DNA from: VXMO01 sp965205915
GTDB lineage: Bacteria; Chloroflexota; Dehalococcoidia; UBA6926
NCBI GenBank assembly: GCA_965205915.1
Contig: OZ242191.1
Location: 682,001-746,000 of the forward strand
Direction of reading: 5' to 3'
Length of the DNA: 64,000 nt
The translations under genes were made by a program, and so were the position numbers. Shown one piece after another: positions 7,756 through 14,338 of the stretch. Position 1 is the stretch's first letter. Every line of letters starts with the position of its first letter. A model generated the notes under the pieces. The model saw nothing but the letters and a program-made list of their open reading frames with translations. It searched no databases and had not been told where the DNA came from.

Positions 7756-8112
7756 ATGGGATTCGTCAATAGCACACTTCGAATAGCCAGCCTTGACGGG
7801 ACGCACTGGGCTGATGTCGATGCTTTAGTCGATACGGGCGCGACCTATACTGTCGCGCCCGCTCGACTGCTTCGCGAGTTGGGAATTCAGCCCACCCGCA
7901 CATCCCGGGTCGAACTCGCCGATGGCACGGTCAGGGAGTACGAGCGGGGATCAGCACTTCTGTCCATCAATGGCTCACAAGATCTTATGCCAGTGATTTT
8001 TGGCGACGACGACATGGAGCCAATCATCGGAGTCGTTACGCTTGAAGTGTTGGAGTTGGCTATTAATCCTATTGGCGAGCGACTCGTTCCCGTGCGATTT
8101 ATACGGATGTAG
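7756..8112 (+). CDS. Retropepsin-like (clan AA) aspartic protease, copy 1
   Basis: 118 residues. The motif ALVDTGATYTVAP is the D-T-G-A active-site loop of single-lobe retropepsin-like proteases, which act as homodimers. It is followed by LADGTVREYERGSALL and the flap and second-half strands ending IIGVVTLEVLELAINP. It begins 10 bp after sodN with a normal ATG. Related small proteins are common in bacteria and often stand near toxin-antitoxin or DUF genes; their substrates are mostly unknown. A related copy lies at 9058-9429, so two homologues flank the DUF4160/DUF2442 pair. Confidence 0.8.
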   Translation: MGFVNSTLRIASLDGTHWADVDALVDTGATYTVAPARLLRELGIQPTRTSRVELADGTVREYERGSALLSINGSQDLMPVIFGDDDMEPIIGVVTLEVLELAINPIGERLVPVRFIRM

Positions 8113-8176
8113 GTGGAGACCGTAGGGCGCGATTGGGCAGCATGTATCGTTCGTGATACACTGAGATTTAGATTCT

Positions 8177-8413
8177 ATGCCGACTATCGTCCTTAATGGG
8201 CGGTTTCGCTTTGTGGTGAACACACGGGAGAATCCTCGGGAGCCGCCACACGTTCATGTTTGGGAAGTCAATGAGTCAGTGTGCCGCATTGATCTGGTCA
8301 GCGGGCTCTACATGGACGAGCCGCCACCCGGGTCATATCGTGCGATCATGACGGCGTTTCTGAGGCATGCAGACGCAATTCGAGGCGCGTGGAACGATAT
8401 TCATGGAGCATGA
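8177..8413 (+). CDS. DUF4160 domain protein (putative toxin-antitoxin component)
   Basis: 78 residues matching the DUF4160 pattern: MPTIVLNGRFRFVVNTREN, then PPHVHVWEVN, with the conserved PPHVHV. Such proteins are usually encoded directly before a DUF2442 protein, as here (3-bp gap). The pair is regarded as a candidate toxin-antitoxin module, with neither biochemistry nor role assignment established from this sequence. The ATG start lies 64 bp after the upstream protease gene. Confidence 0.75.
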   Translation: MPTIVLNGRFRFVVNTRENPREPPHVHVWEVNESVCRIDLVSGLYMDEPPPGSYRAIMTAFLRHADAIRGAWNDIHGA

Positions 8414-8416
8414 GGG

Positions 8417-8905
8417 ATGAGCACGATTGCCGTTCGCAATGCGAACCAAATGATGATTTCGGCCGATATTTGGGATGATGGCATCTTCGTTTCGTATGCG
8501 GACGGGAAATCCGGCGTTGTTCCGTTTGGCGAGATTGAGGGCATTGACGGACGCGATTCGATAGAGCGACTGGAGTTGCCGAATCCTTACGAGGTCGTGC
8601 TGGCCATGACAGACGGTTCACGCGAGGAATTGCCCTGGGATTTCGTCCGGTGGCATTGCGATGAGTCTTTTGAGGCGCGGACCGAGACAACCATTCAGAG
8701 GGGGCAGCGGGCGGTTGGGTCTCGGATCCGGTCTCACAGGCAGGCGAACGGGTTTACGCAGGTGTCGCTGGCGGCGAAAGCGGGGATTGGGCGTGTGACG
8801 CTCACCAGAATCGAGAAGGGTGAGCAAGCGCCTCGCCTGGAGACGCTGTCCGCGATTGCGGGCGCGTTGGGTGTTGACGTGGTGGATTTGTTAGCGGGGG
8901 AGTAG
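8417..8905 (+). CDS. DUF2442 domain fused to XRE-type HTH
   Basis: 162 residues. The N-terminal ~80 residues are DUF2442-like (ISADIWDDGIFVSYADGKS, VPFGEIEGI, PNPYEVVLAMTDG, LPWDFVRWHC). The C-terminal ~70 residues are a Cro/C1-type helix-turn-helix (IRSHRQANGFTQVSLAAKAG, then RIEKGEQAPRLETLSAIAGA). DUF2442 partners of DUF4160 are usually short; the fused DNA-binding domain would allow autoregulation of the pair, which supports an antitoxin/repressor role. Inferred to be co-translated with the DUF4160 gene. Confidence 0.78.
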   Translation: MSTIAVRNANQMMISADIWDDGIFVSYADGKSGVVPFGEIEGIDGRDSIERLELPNPYEVVLAMTDGSREELPWDFVRWHCDESFEARTETTIQRGQRAVGSRIRSHRQANGFTQVSLAAKAGIGRVTLTRIEKGEQAPRLETLSAIAGALGVDVVDLLAGE

Positions 8906-9057
8906 GCCGAGACTCGGCTTGCCTGCTTGCGTGAAGGGCGACGTGTTAACGGCAAGGGATGAATTCCGGCCTGCGTCGGCACTTGGCCGGCGCACGGAGG
9001 TCAGCCCTTTTCCGATGCGATAATAGAGTTGGCGCACAACTGAGCGCGGGAGGCAAT

Positions 9058-9429
9058 TTGGGGCATACGAGACACACGATTAGGATTGAGACGCCGGATC
9101 GATCCCGAGGCGTCGACTTTGTGAATGCGCTCATCGATACGGGCTCAACTCTGCCCATATTGCCGTCAAGCACACTTCGTGAACTCGGGATTACACCTAC
9201 CGGACGCACTCAAGGCAAGCTTGCGGATGGAAGCATCCATGAATTTCCTCGGGGCAGCGCATACGTTTCGCTAGATATATTGGGCAACGTCCAGGGAGAT
9301 GTGATGCCCGTCCTTTTCGGGCCGGACGACGAAGAGGCAGTCATCGGCGTCGTACCACTGGAGATCTTTGGAATTATCGTGGATCCCGTTGAGGGACGTC
9401 TGTTGCCATACGGCGTACTCCGGGTCTAG
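9058..9429 (+). CDS. Retropepsin-like (clan AA) aspartic protease, copy 2
   Basis: 123 residues with ALIDTGSTLPILP (D-T-G-S active-site loop), KLADGSIHEFPRGSAYVSLD and AVIGVVPLEIFGIIVDP. It resembles the gene at 7756 throughout. The start chosen is TTG 9058, seven bases after GGGAGG. The open frame extends upstream to 8959, but that part is encoded by a dispersed repeat (GAATTCCGGCCTGCGTCGGC) and is not conserved. Together with copy 1 it brackets the DUF4160/DUF2442-XRE pair. Confidence 0.75.
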   Translation: MGHTRHTIRIETPDRSRGVDFVNALIDTGSTLPILPSSTLRELGITPTGRTQGKLADGSIHEFPRGSAYVSLDILGNVQGDVMPVLFGPDDEEAVIGVVPLEIFGIIVDPVEGRLLPYGVLRV

Positions 9430-9434
9430 CTGCC

Positions 9435-9896
9435 TTACGGGTAGCCGAGTTCTCTGTCAAAGGGGGGCTCTGAGGCTACCTGGCCGTCTGTGCCGATGTA
9501 CCAGCCGTAGTTGCCGCTGGGGGCGTTTGTCGCGCCGACGTTGAGGGTGGTTTCGGCGGAGGTTATGACGCCGGTGGACTCGATAGCGGCGGGTTCGGCG
9601 AGAAGTTCAAGGGCGATCCAGGAGCATGTCTCGCCGCCGTCTGAGCCGTCGCATTGGTAGCCGTCGGCACTGCCCACGCGCGGTGCTCCGATTTCACCGG
9701 AGAGGGTTGGCCATTCAGGTTGTGGAAAGACTCTGGCTTCCTGGTAGAGGGGGATGGCGTCCTGCAATAGAGCTTGATCGGCATCGTGGGCGCGTTCAGC
9801 GAGGATGCCTCGAACGGTCGGGGCCAGCAGGAAGGCGAGGCCAACGAGGATGATGATAATGACGAGGGCGGTGAGCTCTCTGGTGAATCGGCGCAC
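9435..9896 (-). CDS. Hypothetical protein with N-terminal membrane anchor
   Basis: 153 residues. There is one hydrophobic helix near the N-terminus (LTALVIIIILVGLAFLL) after a short basic start (MRRFTRE). The helix is followed by an amphipathic stretch and a soluble domain with two Cys (YQCDGSDGGETC). The layout recalls pseudopilins, but the cleavage motif GFTLxE is absent, so no family is assigned. The end, GNYGWYIGTDGQVAS, suggests a small extracellular beta domain. The gene converges on the retropepsin-like gene with 5 bp between stops. Confidence 0.6.
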   Translation of the reverse strand: MRRFTRELTALVIIIILVGLAFLLAPTVRGILAERAHDADQALLQDAIPLYQEARVFPQPEWPTLSGEIGAPRVGSADGYQCDGSDGGETCSWIALELLAEPAAIESTGVITSAETTLNVGATNAPSGNYGWYIGTDGQVASEPPFDRELGYP

Positions 9897-9923
9897 TATT
9901 GGGGGCCTGTTTCGGGCCGCCGA

Positions 9924-10154
9924 TCAGGAGGCTTCGCGCTTGATTTCCAGGCTCTCGCCGGGCGCGAGGGCGACACGTTTGACTGTGAGATTGAGCTTGA
10001 GGAGCCAGTACCAGAGCGTACCCTTGCTGATGCCCAGCTCTTCCGACATGCCGGGCAGGCCGAGTTCGTTGTACAGTTCAGGCAAAAGGCGTTCCAAGGG
10101 GCGCCCGTAGCGCTCCTCAACCTGTCGCATGAGTTTGGTTTTGCCGCGTGCCAT
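9924..10154 (-). CDS. Small HTH-type DNA-binding protein
   Basis: 76 residues: MARGKTKLMRQVEERYGRPL, then ELYNELGLPGMSEELGISKG and TLWYWLLKLNL. The GMSEELGISKGTLWYWL segment is a helix-turn-helix of the sigma/resolvase-like type (adaptor helix, turn, recognition helix). The ATG at 10154 is preferred; the frame is open upstream to 10505 across the aroF leader but those residues look non-coding. It lies 27 bp before the anchored protein and is probably co-transcribed with it. It is divergent from the aroF leader, so it could regulate it; that is speculation. Confidence 0.6.
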   Translation of the reverse strand: MARGKTKLMRQVEERYGRPLERLLPELYNELGLPGMSEELGISKGTLWYWLLKLNLTVKRVALAPGESLEIKREAS

Positions 10155-10240
10155 ACTGCCTCCGGAGCGTGGCCAGTCTATTCGTGGGAGCGTGATGCTG
10201 TCAAGCAGTCTTAGACCGGTTCCAAACCTGGTCAAAAGGC

Positions 10241-10270
10241 TTGACAGAATTAACGGGGCGTCAGTAGGAT
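10241..10270 (+). promoter_or_regulatory. Sigma-70-type promoter for the aroF leader
   Basis: TTGACA at 10241-10246, an 18-bp spacer, then TAGGAT at 10265-10270. The start of transcription would fall near 10277, almost on the leader peptide start (GTG 10278 / ATG 10281), so the leader may be translated leaderless. Alternatively the AGGA inside the -10 box acts as ribosome site of a longer transcript. Confidence 0.6.
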
Positions 10271-10280
10271 TTTGAGCGTG

Positions 10281-10355
10281 ATGATTGGCACGGGCTACCG
10301 GTATTACTACTTTAGCTACCCCCTGCGGGGTGGGTCTCCGGTGTTGCCTGTCTAA
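10281..10355 (+). CDS. Tyr/Phe-rich attenuator leader peptide for aroF
   Basis: A 24-codon open frame, ATG to TAA, too short for ordinary gene calling. Its middle reads YRYYYFSYP: five Tyr and one Phe in eight codons. It ends 30 bp before a strong terminator hairpin and 122 bp before the start of DAHP synthase. This is the arrangement of a classical ribosome-stalling attenuator: shortage of charged tRNA-Tyr or tRNA-Phe would stall the ribosome and change downstream folding. An in-frame GTG at 10278 could also be the start. Confidence 0.82.
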   Translation: MIGTGYRYYYFSYPLRGGSPVLPV

Positions 10356-10395
10356 TTGACGCGCACGGCACAGGATAAGGCATAGGCCCCCCCGC
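10318..10395 (+). promoter_or_regulatory. Alternative RNA pairings of the aroF attenuator
   Basis: ACCCC (10318-10322) can pair with GGGGT (10327-10331), overlapping the last Tyr codon. If a stalled ribosome covers that hairpin, GCGGGG (10325-10330), plus GGG after a one-base bulge, can instead pair with CCCCCCCGC (10387-10395). That is the 5' arm of the terminator, so pairing it would give anti-termination. The pairings are read by eye and are mutually exclusive. Confidence 0.6.
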
Positions 10396-10414
10396 TCGAA
10401 TCGGGGGGGCTTTT
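10386..10414 (+). terminator. Rho-independent terminator (attenuator) before aroF
   Basis: Perfect 9-bp stem GCCCCCCCG / CGGGGGGGC with a 7-base loop (CTCGAAT), followed by TTTT. It lies between the leader peptide stop and aroF and has no upstream plus-strand gene other than the leader to terminate. Confidence 0.85.
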
Positions 10415-10477
10415 CAGTTGTACGGACGGATGGACTAGCAAGGACACAGGCCCAGGGGCCGGAGGAACACGGACACA

Positions 10478-11500
10478 ATGATCGTCGTAATGCGCAATGA
10501 CGCAAAGCAAGAGAACGTCGACGGCGTCATCGAAAAGATTAAGGAGCTCGGGTACGGCGCGGACGTGCAGCCGGGCGAGTTCACCAGCGTTGTGGCCGTC
10601 ATTGGTGATACGACCCGCGGCGGGGATGACATTCTGAGAATCCTGCCGGGTGTGGATCACGTGATCCGCATCATGAAGCCGTATAAGCATGTGAGCCGCG
10701 ATTTCCGCAAACGGGATACCGTGATTGAGTTGCCGAACGGTGTCAAGATCGGGGCCGGCGCTCCCATCGCAATGATGGTGGGCCCGTGCGCGGTTGAGAC
10801 AGAGGACCAGGTTCGGCAAATCGCAGAGATGGACAAGAAGTTGGGGTTCAAGATTCTGCGCGGCGGGGCGTTCAAACCCCGTACCTCGCCGTATGCCTTT
10901 CAGGGGCTGGGCCTTGAGGGGTTGCGTATTCTGCGCAAGGCCGCTGATGAAAACGGCCTCCTCGTTGTCACAGAGGTCATGTCTGAGATGGATGTCGATA
11001 TGTGCGAGGAGTACGCCGACATATTGCAGATTGGCGCTCGAACGATGCACGCGTTTCGGCTACTCCAGGCAGTGGGCAAGACGAGGAAGCCCGTCCTTCT
11101 GAAACGCGGGTTCCATGCGACGATCCGGGAATGGCTGCTGAGCGCTGAGTACATCATCAGCGAGGGCAACTGGAACGTGATTCTGTGCGAGCGCGGGGTT
11201 CGCACTTTCGATGATGAGTTTTCACGCAACGTTCTGGATCTGACTGCGGTGCAGATTCTCAAGAAGGAGAGCCATCTGCCGGTTGTCGTCGATCCGAGTC
11301 ATGCGACGGGCGATCGGGACCTGGTGGTGCCGATGGCGAAGGCGGCAATCGCGGCGGGGGCGGACGGGCTGCTCATCGAGGCGCACCCTGATCCGACGAT
11401 GGCGCTTTCCGATGGGGCGCAGTCGCTGCCCATCGAGTGGCTGCCGAAGCTGCATGAGGAGATTGACAGTATTTCACGGGCGGTTGGACGGCCGACATAG
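10478..11500 (+). CDS. aroF: 3-deoxy-7-phosphoheptulonate (DAHP) synthase, AroAI-beta/KDOPS-like
   Basis: 340 residues. The first ~75 form a ferredoxin-like regulatory domain (MIVVMRNDAKQENVDGVIEK ... VDHVIRIMKPYKHVS), as in Thermotoga-type enzymes that are feedback-inhibited by Tyr/Phe. The TIM barrel follows: MMVGPCAVE, RGGAFKPRTSPYAFQG, DILQIGARTMHAF, KPVLLKRG, VVVDPSHATGDRDLV and EAHPDP. It condenses PEP and erythrose-4-phosphate, the first step of the shikimate pathway. Expression is probably gated by the leader peptide/terminator immediately upstream. tRNA-Tyr, TyrRS and pheA follow within 6 kb. Confidence 0.95.
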   Translation: MIVVMRNDAKQENVDGVIEKIKELGYGADVQPGEFTSVVAVIGDTTRGGDDILRILPGVDHVIRIMKPYKHVSRDFRKRDTVIELPNGVKIGAGAPIAMMVGPCAVETEDQVRQIAEMDKKLGFKILRGGAFKPRTSPYAFQGLGLEGLRILRKAADENGLLVVTEVMSEMDVDMCEEYADILQIGARTMHAFRLLQAVGKTRKPVLLKRGFHATIREWLLSAEYIISEGNWNVILCERGVRTFDDEFSRNVLDLTAVQILKKESHLPVVVDPSHATGDRDLVVPMAKAAIAAGADGLLIEAHPDPTMALSDGAQSLPIEWLPKLHEEIDSISRAVGRPT

Positions 11501-11506
11501 CCGAGA

Positions 11507-11541
11507 GTCCCTCACCCTAGCCCCTCTACCTGAGGGGGAGG
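11507..11541. repeat. CCCTCACCCTAGCCCC...TGAGGGGGAGGG palindromic repeat
   Basis: An imperfect inverted repeat just after the aroF stop. Closely similar copies (CCCTCACCCTAACCCTCTCC then CTCAGGGAGAGGGG) are at about 18970 and 42226, and a degenerate one at 27930. It could act as a 3'-end hairpin for aroF. Confidence 0.65.
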
Positions 11542-11597
11542 GAAAAGTGGTGGGCGAGTTGGTATCGGTGGCGCGGCACAGGGAAGGAAACCCCATC

Positions 11598-12167
11598 ATG
11601 GTGGACAGGGGCGATTCAGCAGACAGCCAGCTGGCCTTCTTTGCGGTTAGGCGCACGCATGACGAGCAAGGATACATCGGTGCCATTCTGGTCACGGACT
11701 CGCGAGGAATCCCCGCGGAATTCAGGTGTACGCACCCGGTTAAGCCAAGCTCCGTGCAGCGGGCGCTATACGGCGGCAACCTGGAGTCCTACATCAGCAT
11801 CGATTTGTGCGGCAAGCCCCTGGTGGGCTCTCTCACGAGCAAGCCACTCGTCTGCTTGGTGGAATCTGCGGAGCTTGTCAGCCTGAGGGATATCGTCGAC
11901 CTCCCGATTCTCCACGCCCAAAGGTCAGCGAATGTCCTTGTGGAAGCCCACGGGATGGACAAAGAGAACGGCCTGCGAGTCATTGATATGCCCTCACCAA
12001 ATGCCGAACCGCTAACGATCATCTGTCACCCGGACTGGACGCAGGATCTAGGCATAGCGAAAGTAGCGCTGGAACGCGCTTCCCATCACGTCGACCTACT
12101 GGAGCCGTTTGAGCGCATCTCCACGTCGTTGACGATCCTGGCCGAGCGGGACAATCGTTTCAAGTAG
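11598..12167 (+). CDS. Conserved-looking hypothetical protein
   Basis: 189 residues, no signal peptide or membrane helix and no family recognised. Seen: QLAFFAVRRTHDEQGYIGAI, VTDSRGIPAEFRCTHPVKPS and LEPFERISTSLTILAERDN near the C-terminus. The start is ATG 11598, preceded by GGAAGGAAA; the open frame upstream runs back through the repeat and the aroF end and is rejected. It lies 21 bp before the SNF2 gene, so the two are probably co-transcribed. It may work with that ATPase, but nothing in the sequence proves it. Confidence 0.65.
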   Translation: MVDRGDSADSQLAFFAVRRTHDEQGYIGAILVTDSRGIPAEFRCTHPVKPSSVQRALYGGNLESYISIDLCGKPLVGSLTSKPLVCLVESAELVSLRDIVDLPILHAQRSANVLVEAHGMDKENGLRVIDMPSPNAEPLTIICHPDWTQDLGIAKVALERASHHVDLLEPFERISTSLTILAERDNRFK

Positions 12168-12188
12168 ACCGTCGAAGCAATTCAAATA

Positions 12189-14162
12189 ATGCCTCGCCTT
12201 GGATTCCGCCTTTCCCTGGCGCGCAGAACGCGCCCTGTGCCTAATCCTACTATCCTGTCCCTGCCCGATCTCGCTATCGCAAAACAAGCGTCGAGCCTCA
12301 TCTCCTTCAACCGGTTAGAGGCGCCTCCTGTCTATTCTGAAGAGACGCTAGTCTCCCGTAGAACGCTGCTGGGCGCGCGGATGCTGGAGACGCGCATAGC
12401 CAATGACACTGCGTTGACGAGCAACGACCTCGATATGGAGGCGCCTCAGTTTGAGACGCTCTTTGCGCCGATGGAACGGCCTCGGCTCGCGGGCAGGGTG
12501 TACACAGAGGGCGCAGACTCCAGCGAGCTAGACGATGCCTCGAAGCCGCGCCACGCTCGCGGGGCGAGTGAGATCGCGGCATTGCAGACGAGGTGTCGGC
12601 ACGGCATCGCAAAGGCGTCTTGCTCAATATGTCGAGGCGAAGCTCGGCAGCCGCGCCCCCGCGAGCCCGCCACGGTTGACGTCTTTCAACTCCTCTGGTT
12701 CGTTCTACAGCCGCCAATCCTTTCGCGCATAGGCCGCGTCGATCTCTTTCCGGACGGCCGCAAACCATATCCATTCCAAGTCGAAGGCGTCAAATGGCTA
12801 ATCGAGCGGCCCCAAGCCCTCCTTGCAGATGAGATGGGCCTGGGCAAGACCATTCAGGCGATCATTGCCATGCGCATCTTGTTTCGGCGGGGCAAACTAC
12901 AGCAAGTTCTCGTCGTATGCCCGGTAAGCGTGACGGAGACGTGGATGAGGGAGCTCAAGAACTGGGCGCCGGAGTTGCGCGCCATGTACATACGCGGCAC
13001 GGTGGATGAGCGTGGAGCGCGGTGGGTGACGGCGTCTGAGGTTAAGATTGTCTCCTATGCCAGCCTGCGATCCGACATACAGTCGGGTGCCGCGCCAACG
13101 ACGGCGTTTGATCTCTGCCTGCTTGATGAAGCGCAGAATATCAAGAATTCCGAGACTGGCCAGTCCAAGGCTGTCAGGCAGATCACAGCGCGATACCGTT
13201 GGGCGTTGACCGGCACTCCCATGGAGAACCGTCTCGACGATGTGCGCTCCATCTTTCAGTTCCTGTTGGGCCAAAATTATCGGCAGAGCGACGTGGCGGA
13301 CGTCACAGCCACGCCAGCGAGAGTCAGACACGCAATCAACAGCTACACTCTCAGGCGCACGATAGTCGATGTGCAACTCGATCTTCCGCCAATAAAGCAG
13401 CAGGAGGTGTGGCTGGAACTCACAGACGAACAGAAGCACGCGTATGAGCGGGCGGAACAGACCGGAGTCAGCAAGCTCCGACAGCGAGGCGAAGCCGTAT
13501 CGCGAATCCACATATTTGCTCTTATTGCAAGCCTTAAACTGATATGCAACCGCGATGACACGACCGGCAAGAACTCCAAGCTGGAATTCCTTGAAAGCCA
13601 GCTGGATGAGCTGACATCCAATGGGGAAAAGGCCCTTGTCTTCTCCCAGTATCCTGACCGAACGCTGAAACGGATCAAGCCGACGCTAACGCGGTTTTCA
13701 CCCCTATTGTTTGATGGGTCATTGAGCGCAAAGGCCAGAACCGAGATCGTGCGGGACTTTCAGGAGTCGGAAGAGAACAAGGTACTGTTGATGGCTGTGA
13801 AATCAGGGGGCATGGGGATCACGCTTCATCGCGCCAATCATGTGTTTCACTTCGACCACTGGTGGACGCCTGCAGCGGAAGAGCAAGCCACAGCCCGTGT
13901 TTACCGCATCGGACAAGAGCGGCCGGTGTTGGTCAAATCACTCTTTACTTTAGGTACAATTGAAGAGAGGATCGCGCAGCTTCTCAAAGAGAAGCGACGG
14001 CTGTTCGGGGAGGTATTTGACAAGATCGGCGAGGACGAAATCGGCGAGGATGAACGTCTTCTCGAGCGGCTGTCTGACGCTGATATCTTTGGTTTGTTCG
14101 GACTCCCTGCTCCTCCACGCGGCAGAATGGGCACCGTCTTGCCTGAAACCGACCACCCGTAG
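12189..14162 (+). CDS. SNF2-family DEAD/DEAH-type helicase/ATPase
   Basis: 657 residues from ATG 12189. Helicase motifs in order: FQVEGVKWL, LLADEMGLGKTIQA (Walker A, residues ~212-224), LLDEAQNIKN (Walker B), ALTGTPMEN, SGGMGITLHRANHV and QATARVYRIGQERPV (motif VI), as in Swi2/Snf2 enzymes that translocate on duplex DNA. A small Cys/His cluster (CRHGIAKASCSIC, ~136-148) could bind zinc. The N-terminal ~14 residues (GFRLSLARRT) come from a dispersed repeat, and no Shine-Dalgarno precedes this ATG. The native start may be further in, for example ATG 12381. The protein is short for a chromatin-type remodeller and resembles bacterial RapA/HepA-like members. Role unknown; nucleoprotein remodelling is the family function. 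Confidence 0.85.
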   Translation: MPRLGFRLSLARRTRPVPNPTILSLPDLAIAKQASSLISFNRLEAPPVYSEETLVSRRTLLGARMLETRIANDTALTSNDLDMEAPQFETLFAPMERPRLAGRVYTEGADSSELDDASKPRHARGASEIAALQTRCRHGIAKASCSICRGEARQPRPREPATVDVFQLLWFVLQPPILSRIGRVDLFPDGRKPYPFQVEGVKWLIERPQALLADEMGLGKTIQAIIAMRILFRRGKLQQVLVVCPVSVTETWMRELKNWAPELRAMYIRGTVDERGARWVTASEVKIVSYASLRSDIQSGAAPTTAFDLCLLDEAQNIKNSETGQSKAVRQITARYRWALTGTPMENRLDDVRSIFQFLLGQNYRQSDVADVTATPARVRHAINSYTLRRTIVDVQLDLPPIKQQEVWLELTDEQKHAYERAEQTGVSKLRQRGEAVSRIHIFALIASLKLICNRDDTTGKNSKLEFLESQLDELTSNGEKALVFSQYPDRTLKRIKPTLTRFSPLLFDGSLSAKARTEIVRDFQESEENKVLLMAVKSGGMGITLHRANHVFHFDHWWTPAAEEQATARVYRIGQERPVLVKSLFTLGTIEERIAQLLKEKRRLFGEVFDKIGEDEIGEDERLLERLSDADIFGLFGLPAPPRGRMGTVLPETDHP

Positions 14163-14214
14163 CGTTGGATGTGGTAGCGGAGCAAGGGCAAGGGTCGTTA
14201 GAATGCGTAGCACT

Positions 14215-14300
14215 GGCAGGATGGCGGAGCGGACAAACGCACCAGGCTGTAAACTTGGCGCCTCACGGCTACGGGGGTTCGAATCCCTCTCCTGCCACCA
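14215..14300 (+). tRNA. tRNA-Tyr (anticodon GTA), CCA encoded
   Basis: Acceptor arms GGCAGGA / TCCTGCC, anticodon loop CTGTAAA, a long class II variable arm (GCGCCTCACGGCTACGG region), T loop GGTTCGAATCC and an encoded A-CCA end. A -10-like TAGAAT sits 10 bp upstream (14199-14204). The tyrosyl-tRNA synthetase fusion starts 38 bp downstream. Confidence 0.95.
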
Positions 14301-14338
14301 CTCCGCCCTATCGCTTTGCCGGGCAGGAAGCGGGCCTG

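Noticed and set aside
14165..14338. Extended N-terminus of the TyrRS fusion
   Set aside because: That stretch is the tRNA-Tyr gene and its flank; the ATG at 14339 has a ribosome site and begins the domain.
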